From: a virus
DNA length: 64,000 nt
Reading direction: 5' to 3' (one strand)
IMG/VR virus record: IMGVR_UViG_3300024503_000441
Location: 62,001-126,000 of that record
Each line of letters starts with the position of its first letter. Positions within the stretch are counted from its first letter, which is position 1. The position numbers and the translations under genes are program-made. Below the pieces are notes generated by a model. The model searched no databases. It was not told where the DNA came from and saw only the letters and a list, made by a program, of their open reading frames with translations. Below are positions 42,744 to 49,988 of this stretch, one piece after another.

Positions 42744-44203
42744 TTACTTGGGGTATTTCAGCAAACAGTCATGATGCTGCTCTAGCAGTATTCTGTGACG
42801 AGAAACTAGCATTCGCTAGCCAAAGCGAAAGATTTAGTGGTGTCAAGAATGATCCGCATCTGGATTATTCTATGATCGCATACGCAGAACAACGATGGGG
42901 TAAACCAGGACGCATCTATTGGTATGAGAACCCGCTAAAGAAAAGTATACGACAGCTATTTGCAGGACAGATTGAAAATATAAAAGAAAATAATATCAAG
43001 AGGTACCTTAGTACATATAATATCAATGCACCTATTCGTTACACTGATCATCATCGTAGTCACGCCGCTGCTGGTTATTTTACTAGTCCATTTGATCGCG
43101 CTTGTGTTCTCGTGATTGATGCTATCGGTGAGTTTGAAACACTAACGATATGGAAAGCTGACGGATTAGAACTTAAGAAGGTATACAGCCAAAGATATCC
43201 TAACTCTATAGGCCTATGGTACAGTGCTATGACGCAACGTGTGGGACTAAAGCCCAATGAAGAAGAATATATCCTAATGGGCATGTCAGCGTATGGCGAT
43301 GATAGCCTGACTAACAAAGTATACGATGACTTTATTAGGAATGCTGATCGTTTTGAGTTTAAAGATAATCTGCATAGAGGCTGTAAGACTTGGGCTCCTG
43401 AACTCTTAGAAGACGCTAACTTTGATATAGCTTCTGCCACGCAGAAAGTATATGAAACATTATTCATGACTGCGCTAAAGAAAGCAAGAGAGTTAGTAGA
43501 TTGTGAAAATCTCGTTCTCATGGGCGGCTGTGCCTTAAACTGTGTGGCCAATAGATTAGTATATCGATATTTTGATAAACTATGGATCTATCCTAGTCCT
43601 GGCGACAGTGGATCAGCTATCGGCGCAGTATTGGCACATCATCCTGTTTGGCGGTTTGGTACCTATTGGGATGAACCATTCTTGGGCTACGATATGGGAT
43701 ATCACACTACTGAAGAACATATCGTCGATTATCTTATAGAACATAAGATTTGTGGACTAGCTAGGGGTCGTGCAGAGTTTGGACCTAGAGCACTAGGCAA
43801 TAGAAGTCTTATTGCAGATCCCAGAGGTAATGATATAAAGGAAAGAGTAAATGATATTAAACGAAGACAAAAATTTAGACCCTTTGCCCCTGCAGTTTTG
43901 GCTGAGTTATCTAATGATTATTTTGATATCCCTGGTGGCCGCAGTCCTTATATGCAAATGGTCGCTAAGTGCAGGAATCCTGAGCTTTATCCTGCTATCG
44001 TTCACGTTGACGGGACTTCTCGTGTACAGACAGTTGAAAAAGACGGATCTCCATTTAGACGACTCTTAGAGATATGGTATGCACGTACAGGCTGTCCAAT
44101 GCTGTTAAACACCAGTCTTAATATCAAGGGAGAGCCTATGGTAAACGACATAGAAGATTCTGAGCGTTGGAGTCAAAAATATGGTTTACCTGTGTTTAAC
44201 TAG
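42740..44203 (+). CDS. NodU/CmcH-type O-carbamoyltransferase
   Basis: 487 residues. The N-terminal Kae1-like domain has SANSHDAALAVF, TDHHRSHAAAGYF, VIDAIGEFET and MGGCALNCVANR; the C-terminal domain has RAEFGPRALGNRSLIADPR, FRPFAPAVL and MLLNTSLNIKGEP. These are the ATP/metal and carbamoyl-phosphate motifs of the family, which transfers a carbamoyl group to hydroxyls of sugars or other small molecules. It lies between primase and helicase, not with the sugar genes, so a DNA-base or nucleotide substrate is possible too. Confidence 0.93.
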   Translation: MITWGISANSHDAALAVFCDEKLAFASQSERFSGVKNDPHLDYSMIAYAEQRWGKPGRIYWYENPLKKSIRQLFAGQIENIKENNIKRYLSTYNINAPIRYTDHHRSHAAAGYFTSPFDRACVLVIDAIGEFETLTIWKADGLELKKVYSQRYPNSIGLWYSAMTQRVGLKPNEEEYILMGMSAYGDDSLTNKVYDDFIRNADRFEFKDNLHRGCKTWAPELLEDANFDIASATQKVYETLFMTALKKARELVDCENLVLMGGCALNCVANRLVYRYFDKLWIYPSPGDSGSAIGAVLAHHPVWRFGTYWDEPFLGYDMGYHTTEEHIVDYLIEHKICGLARGRAEFGPRALGNRSLIADPRGNDIKERVNDIKRRQKFRPFAPAVLAELSNDYFDIPGGRSPYMQMVAKCRNPELYPAIVHVDGTSRVQTVEKDGSPFRRLLEIWYARTGCPMLLNTSLNIKGEPMVNDIEDSERWSQKYGLPVFN

Positions 44204-44213
44204 AGTATATAAT
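44185..44213 (+). promoter_or_regulatory. 41: Probable promoter for helicase gp41
   Basis: TTTACC at 44185-44190, 17-base spacer, perfect TATAAT at 44208-44213, 7 bases before the ATG at 44221. The weak -35 box lowers confidence. Confidence 0.55.
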
Positions 44214-44220
44214 AATAACT

Positions 44221-45636
44221 ATGATTAAAGATTACGGATACGAAGTACAAAAACTATACCTAGAACTGATGCTAGCAGATGCAGAGGTTTTCGTCAGATG
44301 CCAAGGCATCTTTGACCACACATTGTTTGATCGGAAACTACAAGATGCCGCAGAGTTTGTCAACGAATATGCCAAGCAATATAGTGTGTTGCCAGACTAT
44401 GCAATGGTCAATGCTACCTGCAATGTTTCATTAGAAAAACCCGAAGACGTCAAAGATGGCCACATGGATTGGCTCATGGATGAGTTCGAGCAGTTCACTA
44501 GGCACAAGGCACTTGAACGTGCGATCATTAACTCTGCAGACCTATTAGAAAAACATGACTATGGTCAGGTAGAAGTCATGATCAAAGAGGCAGTACAGAT
44601 AGGTCTAGCCAAGGACATGGGCACAGACTATTTTGCTGATCCTAGAAGTCGACTCATGCGTATCAAGGATAAGAATGGTCAGATATCTACAGGTTGGCCG
44701 ACGTTAGATAAGAGATTGTTTGGTGGTATGAACCGTGGAGAGTTGAATATCTTTGCGGGTGGATCTGGTGCAGGTAAGAGCTTATTCTTAGCGAACCTAG
44801 GTGTGAACTGGGCACTACAGGGTTTAAATGTAGTGTACCTGACACTAGAACTTTCAGAAGAACTTGTTAGTATGCGTATCGATGCCATGCTCACAGGCAT
44901 ACCAACTAAAGAGATTTTCCGTGATCTAGATGACGTAGAAATGAAAGTCAAGATCATCGGCAAGAAGTCTGGCGCTATGCAGATCAAGTATATGCCCAGT
45001 GGAAAGACTGCTAATGATCTAAGAGCATATCTCAAAGAGTTTGAAATCAAAACAGGACGTAAAGTAGATGTACTGCTAGTAGACTATCTAGACTTATTGA
45101 TGCCTGTTAGCAAGAAGATTAGCCCAGCAGACCTGTTTATCAAAGACAAGTACGTTTCAGAAGAACTTAGAAATTTGGCTGTAGAAAAGAACTGCATACT
45201 AGTAACTGCCGCACAGTTAAATCGTGGTGCTGTAGAAGAAGTAGAGTTTGATCATAGTCATATTTCGGGCGGTCTGTCAAAGATCCAGACAGCAGATAAT
45301 GTGTTTGGTATCTTTACAAGTCGTGCTATGCGTGAGCGTGGACGCTATCAGATACAGTTGATGAAAACACGTAGCAGTAGTGGTGTAGGTATGAAAGTAG
45401 ATCTAGAGTTTAATCTAGAGAGCTTGAAGATTTCAGATCTGCCAGAAGAAGAACAAGAACACTCAGGCGCCACAAGCAGAGGCGCAAGCAGCATCATTGA
45501 TTCCATTAAACGTAAGACGGAAGTACAACCTAGAGAAGAACCCGATCAGGGTTCTAGTCTAGGCAAAGTTCGTGCCAATGTAGAATCCACGAAGCTGCGT
45601 GAGATTCTAAGTAGCATGAACTCAGATGAAGAATAA
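44221..45636 (+). CDS. 41: gp41-like replicative DNA helicase (DnaB family)
   Basis: 471 residues (T4 475). The N-terminal helical domain precedes the RecA-fold motor with TGWPTLDKRLFGGMNRGELN, Walker A GGSGAGKS (180-187), Walker B VDVLLVDYLDLL and QLNRGAVEE. A flexible acidic C-terminus follows. It is the hexameric helicase that partners gp61 at the fork. Its stop overlaps the 45626 gene. Confidence 0.94.
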   Translation: MIKDYGYEVQKLYLELMLADAEVFVRCQGIFDHTLFDRKLQDAAEFVNEYAKQYSVLPDYAMVNATCNVSLEKPEDVKDGHMDWLMDEFEQFTRHKALERAIINSADLLEKHDYGQVEVMIKEAVQIGLAKDMGTDYFADPRSRLMRIKDKNGQISTGWPTLDKRLFGGMNRGELNIFAGGSGAGKSLFLANLGVNWALQGLNVVYLTLELSEELVSMRIDAMLTGIPTKEIFRDLDDVEMKVKIIGKKSGAMQIKYMPSGKTANDLRAYLKEFEIKTGRKVDVLLVDYLDLLMPVSKKISPADLFIKDKYVSEELRNLAVEKNCILVTAAQLNRGAVEEVEFDHSHISGGLSKIQTADNVFGIFTSRAMRERGRYQIQLMKTRSSSGVGMKVDLEFNLESLKISDLPEEEQEHSGATSRGASSIIDSIKRKTEVQPREEPDQGSSLGKVRANVESTKLREILSSMNSDEE

Positions 45637-45862
45637 GAGAATCAATCTTTATAACTGGGAAAACAGGGTAACAGATCTAATAGACATACCCTGGCCTAAA
45701 GTACACGCAGAAATAGGCACTGATCAGGTAAACTGGCTTCTAAAACAGCCCCCAGAACGCTGCCAGCTAGTAGTAGATAAACTCAACGAAAGACTCACGC
45801 TAGTAGCTGAGTTTTATCGTGATGATGCCCTTACAGACTATTATTTGCGATGGGCTAAATAG
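45626..45862 (+). CDS. Hypothetical protein, 78 aa
   Basis: Not recognised. Mostly helical (DIPWPKVHAEIGTDQVNWLLKQPPERCQLVVDKLNERLTLV) with aromatic residues at both ends. It overlaps gp41 by 11 bp and carries the next late motif within its last codons. A helicase-linked role is suggested by coupling only. Confidence 0.6.
   Translation: MKNKRINLYNWENRVTDLIDIPWPKVHAEIGTDQVNWLLKQPPERCQLVVDKLNERLTLVAEFYRDDALTDYYLRWAK
45856..45861 (+). promoter_or_regulatory. Late TAAATA motif
   Basis: TAAATA overlaps the stop of the 45626 gene and ends 5 bases before the ATG at 45867. Confidence 0.6.
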
Positions 45863-45866
45863 TAAT

Positions 45867-46253
45867 ATGAGAATCAAAGACGTTATCAGCGAAGGAAAAG
45901 TCACGGGCGATGTACCCAAAGATCTCGTTGACAAAGGACACGGCGGCGTTCAGCTAACTCGTGACGTGGGTGGGTATGACCGTGTTTATCACTTAAATCG
46001 TATGATGATGGCTATGGCTATGGCTGACGGTAAAAGTAAAAAACCTGTTGACATGGATGCAGCTAGCTGGTACGAAAAATACAATATCGCATTCCCATAC
46101 AGCGACTTAGAAGCGATGATGGTTAACCAAGCGATCGCTACGATTCCAACAGATCATAAAGGTCTTATTGCTCGCGGCAAAAGCGAAGAGAACAAAGGCA
46201 CTAATAAGACCAGTCCTGTGGCCAAGCCAAAACGTAACAAATACGGAGTTTAA
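45867..46253 (+). CDS. Late protein with capsid-targeting-like N-terminus, 128 aa
   Basis: The ATG at 45867 was chosen for its late-promoter spacing. It begins MRIKDVISEGK, similar to T4 internal-protein leaders with a gp21-type cut after I-S-E. The body (HLNRMMMAMAMADGKSKKP, DMDAASWYEKYNIAFPYSDLEAMMVNQAIATIP) is a conserved phage domain of unknown function, followed by a basic tail (KPKRNKYG). It may be packaged in the head. Its stop abuts the 46254 ATG. Confidence 0.65.
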   Translation: MRIKDVISEGKVTGDVPKDLVDKGHGGVQLTRDVGGYDRVYHLNRMMMAMAMADGKSKKPVDMDAASWYEKYNIAFPYSDLEAMMVNQAIATIPTDHKGLIARGKSEENKGTNKTSPVAKPKRNKYGV

Positions 46254-46958
46254 ATGAGGCTTTCTGAGTTCAAGGCTGGACATTTTGTAACTGTCAACTC
46301 TAAACTAAATCCCAAGATTTGGTCGGGCAGTGATCTACTTCCTGAAGTATCACACAAGTTGATCAAGATAGCAGAAAAGTTCGAAGAGTTTATCGGTGTA
46401 GATCTACCCGTAGTTGACTATACTGTAACTGGATCAAACGCTAACTATTCGTGGACCAAGTTTAGCGATCTAGATCTACACTTGATCGTCCGCGGTGATG
46501 TCAGTGAAGCTATGCGTGAGTTATTTTCTGCAAAGAAGGCACTGTGGGGAGAACATCACAATATCAGCATACGTGGTATTCCCGTAGAATGTTATGTGCA
46601 GGGCGAAAATGAAGCACATCACAGCACCGGAGTCTATAGCGTAGCACATGGTCAGTGGATCAAAGAACCCAGCAAGACACAGCCACCAACTGATGACAGT
46701 GCTGTAGAGCGTAAACTAGAATCTATAGTACATGATGTAGATGCTGCTATAAGTTCTGGCAGTTTGGACAAGATCGAGTCCATGAAAGAACGTATAACCA
46801 ATATGCGCAAGGCAGGATTGGAACGTGCCGGTGAATGGAGCACAGAAAATCTAGTGTTCAAGAAACTGCGCAATCTGGGAGTCATCGACAAGCTCACAGA
46901 CAAGATACGTGAGTTGGAAGACCAAGAACTGAGCCTAGAAAGCAAAAATTTGACATAG
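46254..46958 (+). CDS. Nucleotidyltransferase-fold protein (pol-beta superfamily)
   Basis: 234 residues. TGSNANYSWTKFSDLDLHLIV is a classic GS...DxD minimal nucleotidyltransferase motif, and IRGIPVECYVQGEN supplies the third acid-bearing strand. A helical C-terminus follows (ERITNMRKAGLERAGEWSTENLVFKKLR). These proteins add nucleotides to RNA, proteins or small molecules; the target is unknown. Related phages carry it as a possible tRNA or protein modifier. It is co-transcribed with the preceding late gene. Confidence 0.75.
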   Translation: MRLSEFKAGHFVTVNSKLNPKIWSGSDLLPEVSHKLIKIAEKFEEFIGVDLPVVDYTVTGSNANYSWTKFSDLDLHLIVRGDVSEAMRELFSAKKALWGEHHNISIRGIPVECYVQGENEAHHSTGVYSVAHGQWIKEPSKTQPPTDDSAVERKLESIVHDVDAAISSGSLDKIESMKERITNMRKAGLERAGEWSTENLVFKKLRNLGVIDKLTDKIRELEDQELSLESKNLT

Positions 46959-46978
46959 TCAATAAATACCTATATAAT
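46950..46978 (+). promoter_or_regulatory. Perfect sigma70 promoter
   Basis: TTGACA at 46950-46955, 17-base spacer, TATAAT at 46973-46978: both boxes match the consensus exactly. It drives the GNAT-like gene at 47000. Confidence 0.92.
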
Positions 46979-46999
46979 AATTATATATGGGGCACGACT

Positions 47000-47434
47000 A
47001 TGTTACACATCATCACTGATCTACAAGACAATCTATTAAGTTTAATCAAAGACGATCCGGTAAGACCGGAGATTCCTGCTGAGCAGCGAGTCAACGAAAA
47101 CAGCCGTATCTTTGTATTAAAAGATGATGATGGTCACCCGCTAGCAGTGACCTGTGTCAAGTTCTTAGCTGATATTCCTGCGACTGTAGAAGATCTAGCT
47201 GACAAAGTGGTCAATACCAATACCGCAGTGTTCTATACTATTTGGTCATATGCTGCAGGTGCTGGACGCCAGTTGATCGAAGAAGCGCAGGCTAAAATCA
47301 AGCAAGAACAGCCCGAAGTAAAAACCTACGTGACACTAAGTCCTAAGACTGAAATGGCACGTAAGTTTCATCACAAGAACGGCGCTAAGACCTATCGCGA
47401 AAACACCGATACGGTCAACTATCTCTACGAGTAA
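47000..47434 (+). CDS. GNAT-like acetyltransferase, 144 aa
   Basis: A central beta-sheet (HPLAVTCVKFLADIP), a hydrophobic strand TAVFYTIWSYA, the acetyl-CoA loop GAGRQLIEEAQAKI and TYVTLSPKTEMARKFHHKNGAKTYRE at the C-terminus follow the GNAT pattern seen in T4-like phages. The substrate is unknown. Its promoter is a perfect sigma70 site, so it is expressed early. It converges on the DUF2061 gene with a 20-bp overlap. Confidence 0.7.
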   Translation: MLHIITDLQDNLLSLIKDDPVRPEIPAEQRVNENSRIFVLKDDDGHPLAVTCVKFLADIPATVEDLADKVVNTNTAVFYTIWSYAAGAGRQLIEEAQAKIKQEQPEVKTYVTLSPKTEMARKFHHKNGAKTYRENTDTVNYLYE

Positions 47435-47633
47435 GACCCCAGCGTATCTTTAACCAGATACGCTCGTGTATGTAGTAGTCTATGCTGAGCAGGATGTGCA
47501 GTGCTGTGGCAAATCCTGTGGCTGAGCCAATATCTCCAGTAAACAACCAAGTCCAAAAGATCGTAAATAACCAAGCGGTTATCCTATAAGTAACCATCCT
47601 TGTGATGGTACGTTGGCGTGTTTCTTCTATCAT
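47415..47633 (-). CDS. DUF2061 membrane protein (copy 1)
   Basis: 72 residues. RTITRMVTYRITAWLFTIFWTWLFTGD, a second segment GFATALHILLSIDYYIHERIWLKI and the HERxW signature identify DUF2061, a two-helix inner-membrane family of unknown role. A second copy lies at 49668 on the other strand. It follows the membrane protein at 47635 after a 1-base gap. Confidence 0.82.
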   Translation of the reverse strand: MIEETRQRTITRMVTYRITAWLFTIFWTWLFTGDIGSATGFATALHILLSIDYYIHERIWLKIRWGLTRRDS

Positions 47634-47634
47634 G

Positions 47635-47991
47635 TTATTTTACCAAATGTTGTGCTAGTACCATGCAGCTGAGCCAGGCCCACATGGTGTTAAAACTAAC
47701 CAACGTGGGCAACAGTTTCTTGTTTGAAGCCCAGATCAATGTTAGGCTAGTAAACAGAGTAAGGAAATACAACCACCAAATCTGTATGCCGAAAATCAAA
47801 CCTGGAATGATGATTATGGCCTTGCAGAACCAACTGGCAAACTCTACTTTGTTGTAGAGAGGTTGCCAATATTCACGAGTTAAAAACATGCTAAAGCAGT
47901 CACGGATTTCTCGGAAGCCAGTGAGCCTATATGTGATCACAGTTAATGCTAGCCAAACGGTCGTGGCCCAAACTATCTGTTCTAGAGTCAT
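47635..47991 (-). CDS. Multi-pass membrane protein, 118 aa
   Basis: Three to four hydrophobic segments (IVWATTVWLALTVITY, ASWFCKAIIIIPGLIFGIQIWWLYFLTLFTSLTLIW, SFNTMWAWLSCMVLAQ). Not recognised. AGGGA lies 7 bases before the ATG. Together with DUF2061 it forms a two-gene membrane operon, perhaps involved in superinfection exclusion or membrane remodelling. Confidence 0.65.
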   Translation of the reverse strand: MTLEQIVWATTVWLALTVITYRLTGFREIRDCFSMFLTREYWQPLYNKVEFASWFCKAIIIIPGLIFGIQIWWLYFLTLFTSLTLIWASNKKLLPTLVSFNTMWAWLSCMVLAQHLVK

Positions 47992-48047
47992 AATATTCCC
48001 TTGTTAAAGTTGTATATAGATACTTAGCTTAATCTGATCAGTTAATG

Positions 48048-48065
48048 GCTCAGAGCTGGCTGAGC
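48048..48065. repeat. Inverted repeat in the divergent 47991/48091 gap
   Basis: GCTCAG / CTGAGC arms with a 6-base loop, directly abutting a TAAATA motif (48066-48071). It could be an operator or the left edge of a promoter. The rest of the roughly 100-bp gap shows only AT-rich sequence. Confidence 0.45.
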
Positions 48066-48071
48066 TAAATA
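48066..48071 (+). promoter_or_regulatory. Late TAAATA motif with leader
   Basis: TAAATA 19 bases before the ATG at 48091, with GGAG between, so a conventional leader is expected. Confidence 0.5.
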
Positions 48072-48090
48072 CTAGACAACGGAGCAGAAC

Positions 48091-48294
48091 ATGGAATATG
48101 CGATCTTGGCCTACAGCCTCAAAGAAAACCAACTACAGCGAGAACTCAATCTGGAAAAAAATCCTCCAGTCACAGATCCTGCATATGCACAAAAGATCGC
48201 TGATGCTTTCGCATATCGTCTAAATCTCAACAAGTTCCTAAACACACAGGACTGGGTGGGACGCATCGAGCTGATCAACAACCCCGTGGTATAA
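48091..48294 (+). CDS. Hypothetical protein, 67 aa
   Basis: A helical protein (MEYAILAYSLKENQLQRELN, AYAQKIADAFAYRLNLNKFLN) without recognised family. GGAG precedes the ATG. The IscA-like gene starts 2 bases after its stop with GTG, so the two are coupled. Confidence 0.6.
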   Translation: MEYAILAYSLKENQLQRELNLEKNPPVTDPAYAQKIADAFAYRLNLNKFLNTQDWVGRIELINNPVV

Positions 48295-48296
48295 AC

Positions 48297-48623
48297 GTGA
48301 TTAGGTTCACAGAACGAGCCCGAACTAAAATACAAGAACTACTCAAACAGCGTGGCCGTGGTGTGGGCATACGCATAGGCACCAACACACGTGGCTGCTC
48401 AGGACTGAGCTATGTGTTAGAATACGTAGACACCTACACAGCAGAAGAGGGAGTGACCAACTTCGCACAGCCCGAGTTCGTGGTCTTGGTGTCATTCCGA
48501 GATCAGGTTTATCTCTCAGGGCTAGAAGTAGATTGGGTCAAGAAGGGTCTAAACGAAGGCTTCGAATTTACCAACCCAAACGAAACCGCACGTTGTGGCT
48601 GCGGTGAAAGCTTCAAGGTCTGA
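48297..48623 (+). CDS. A-type iron-sulfur carrier (IscA/HesB-like)
   Basis: 108 residues with a GTG start. VGIRIGTNTRGCSGLSYVLEYVD contains the first conserved Cys, and ARCGCGESF has the paired C-terminal CGCG Cys: the three cluster ligands of A-type proteins. Length matches the family (about 107). It would deliver Fe-S clusters to host or phage enzymes. Phages of aquatic bacteria carry such genes. It converges with the 48613 gene (11-bp overlap). Confidence 0.9.
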   Translation: MIRFTERARTKIQELLKQRGRGVGIRIGTNTRGCSGLSYVLEYVDTYTAEEGVTNFAQPEFVVLVSFRDQVYLSGLEVDWVKKGLNEGFEFTNPNETARCGCGESFKV

Positions 48624-48918
48624 GATAGTCCGCTAGCCAAAAGGCCGCAAACATTAGTCCAATAGTCAAGGCAGTGATCACACTGATCCAACGCACATCC
48701 TGTTCATCGGGCAGCTTGTACCAAAACTCATAGGCCGCATCATAGACCCAGCCTTCAGGCGGATCTAGGGGATCATATAAGTGTGGGTGGCTAGCGGGCG
48801 TGGGCTGGACACTGTATCTCCGACGATAGGCTTCACGATGCTCTTCAGCGGTCATAGGGGGTAGCAGTTCCTGTGCGAGGTCTGCGTTTAACTTATCAAG
48901 TGCTGTTTTCGGGTCCAT
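48613..48918 (-). CDS. C-terminally anchored small membrane protein, 101 aa
   Basis: A soluble, Pro-rich N-terminus (LLPPMTAEEHREAYRRRYSVQP, LYDPLDPPEGWVYDAAYEFWYKLPDE) is followed by one transmembrane segment (WISVITALTIGLMFAAFWLADYL) at the end. The W-Y-x-x-P-D motif before the helix also occurs in the 49251 gene. Its function is unknown. It overlaps the upstream 48896 gene by 23 bp. Confidence 0.6.
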   Translation of the reverse strand: MDPKTALDKLNADLAQELLPPMTAEEHREAYRRRYSVQPTPASHPHLYDPLDPPEGWVYDAAYEFWYKLPDEQDVRWISVITALTIGLMFAAFWLADYLRP

Positions 48919-49141
48919 GTCGTCCTCCTGCCCATCTCATAGCTAGTAGTAGCTGATCTGATCTAGAGCCGCCACGCACTTCTATGGGTTCTGTGCCCCA
49001 GACATGTGTGTTACGGCTGATCCAAAAGTTTCCAGGATGCGATTGGCACCACTGTATAAACTCATGCCGTTCTAGACTGTTAGCAGGCCAACAGTAGCAG
49101 AGCCAACGATGCTCACCCAGATCCTTTACTCGTATTTTCAT
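48896..49141 (-). CDS. Hypothetical protein, 81 aa
   Basis: The start was set at the ATG at 49141 because a strong sigma70 promoter ends just before it. MKIRVKDLGEHRWLCYCWPANSLERHEFIQWC suggests a small alpha/beta domain; the C-terminus is Arg/Gly-rich (RGGSRSDQLLLAMRWAGGRHG). It has no recognised family. Confidence 0.65.
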   Translation of the reverse strand: MKIRVKDLGEHRWLCYCWPANSLERHEFIQWCQSHPGNFWISRNTHVWGTEPIEVRGGSRSDQLLLAMRWAGGRHGPENST

Positions 49142-49147
49142 AGTCTT

Positions 49148-49176
49148 AGTATACACGATGCTGACTTGTTTGTCAA
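49148..49176 (-). promoter_or_regulatory. sigma70 promoter, near-consensus
   Basis: TTGACA (49171-49176) and TATACT (49148-49153), spacer 17, read on the minus strand. Six bases (AAGACT) separate it from the ATG at 49141, predicting a leaderless mRNA. Confidence 0.88.
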
Positions 49177-49213
49177 GGCGCAGCCGCGCGATTTTTTTTT
49201 CGGCGAAGCAGCG

Positions 49214-49235
49214 CAAAAATTTAGCGCGAAGCGCA
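49214..49235 (-). terminator. Possible terminator, GC stem with T tract
   Basis: GCGC / GCGC around a 3-base loop (49224-49234), with TAAATTTTT on the minus strand. It sits at the 3' end of the 49251 gene. The surrounding 49177-49250 stretch is low-complexity GCG/GAAGC sequence with a 9-T run at 49192-49200 and no gene. Confidence 0.45.
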
Positions 49236-49250
49236 CAGCGGTAAGATTTT

Positions 49251-49433
49251 TTAGCTTCTAGTAAGACCAAAGTATTCCATAGCTAGCCAGCATACAACAC
49301 AGACCGCCCCAATCTTGGCCATGAACATGGCGAATGCATTTAGATCGTTGTCCAGCTTATCGGGCATGGGATACCAAGTATCTTCCTCCCTACTGTAGTA
49401 GTACTTACGACCTCTTATTTCCTCTATATCCAT
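49251..49433 (-). CDS. C-terminally anchored small membrane protein, 60 aa
   Basis: MDIEEIRGRKYYYSREEDTWYPMPDK is followed by one hydrophobic helix (FAMFMAKIGAVCVVCWLAMEYF). The layout matches the 48613 protein: aromatic acidic domain, W-Y-x-x-P-D, then a C-terminal anchor. An ATG 6 codons upstream (49451) is an alternative start. It overlaps the 49405 gene by 29 bp. Confidence 0.6.
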   Translation of the reverse strand: MDIEEIRGRKYYYSREEDTWYPMPDKLDNDLNAFAMFMAKIGAVCVVCWLAMEYFGLTRS

Positions 49434-49629
49434 AATATTCTTCTCGTTCAATGACGGCTACTGCTCCCTCGCACTCTAGCAAAAACTGTGTTTCTAAGGT
49501 GTTGCGCGGCACTAGTATGCGTGTCCTATTTAGATGCACTTCGTAGTGTAGACCATACCTCTCTGCGAAGCGTAGAGCACGCTCTAGACTGGGATCCGAA
49601 GTGTAGACAGCATATTCTCTATAGGGCAT
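49405..49629 (-). CDS. Hypothetical protein, 74 aa
   Basis: The ATG at 49629 was chosen; a longer frame has a poor N-terminus. MPYREYAVYTSDPSLERALRFAERYGLHYE and ILVPRNTLETQFLLECEGAVAVIE give an alternating alpha/beta pattern, perhaps a ferredoxin-like mini-domain. It has no recognised family and is coupled to the downstream membrane protein. Confidence 0.55.
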   Translation of the reverse strand: MPYREYAVYTSDPSLERALRFAERYGLHYEVHLNRTRILVPRNTLETQFLLECEGAVAVIEREEYYGYRGNKRS

Positions 49630-49667
49630 GATTGTATATAGCTTAAATAACCTAATGGAGGCAAAAA

Positions 49668-49847
49668 ATGACAGAAACACACAAGAGAACCATAGCTAGA
49701 GCTGTGATATGGAGAGTGATAGCTACCTGTGTAACAGCCATATGGGCAGGATGGTCAGGAGCGATCTGGGCCAACATAGTGCTGACAGCGTTACATTATG
49801 TGCATGAAAGACTATGGCTAAGAGTCAGCTGGGGAAGGCAGATCTAG
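49668..49847 (+). CDS. DUF2061 membrane protein (copy 2), 59 aa
   Basis: Begins MTETHKRTIARAVIWRVIATC, has two hydrophobic segments and ends with the DUF2061 signature VHERLWLRVSWG. GGAGG lies 7 bases before the ATG, and a TAAATA is at 49644-49649. It is a paralogue of the 47415 gene on the opposite strand. Confidence 0.82.
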   Translation: MTETHKRTIARAVIWRVIATCVTAIWAGWSGAIWANIVLTALHYVHERLWLRVSWGRQI

Positions 49848-49850
49848 AGA

Positions 49851-49937
49851 TCACTGCAGGATCATGACCGCGATGATGACTAGGAACACTAGCAGCCACA
49901 GTGTATAAGATATTAGGAAATGGATGTCTATGCGCAT
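49851..49937 (-). CDS. Possible 28-residue membrane peptide
   Basis: A short minus-strand ORF encodes MRIDIHFLISYTLWLLVFLVIIAVMILQ-like sequence: one transmembrane helix with almost nothing else. There is no clear ribosome site or own promoter. It fills the gap between DUF2061 and endonuclease VII. Similar one-helix peptides are common in T4-like genomes, but translation is unproven. Confidence 0.35.
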   Translation of the reverse strand: MRIDIHFLISYTLWLLVFLVIIAVMILQ

Positions 49938-49952
49938 CTGTTACTTATCGAG

Positions 49953-49982
49953 TTGACAACCTAGACCATAAGATAGTATCAT
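49953..49982 (+). promoter_or_regulatory. sigma70-type promoter for endonuclease VII
   Basis: TTGACA at 49953-49958, 18-base spacer, TATCAT at 49977-49982. Six bases (ATAACT) separate it from the ATG at 49989, again predicting a leaderless mRNA. Confidence 0.65.
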
Positions 49983-49988
49983 ATAACT

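Noticed and set aside
49177-49250. GCG/GAAGC-rich stretch as a small coding gene
   Set aside because: The frame extension of the 48896 gene through it has no ribosome site and lies upstream of a strong promoter that starts at the ATG at 49141.
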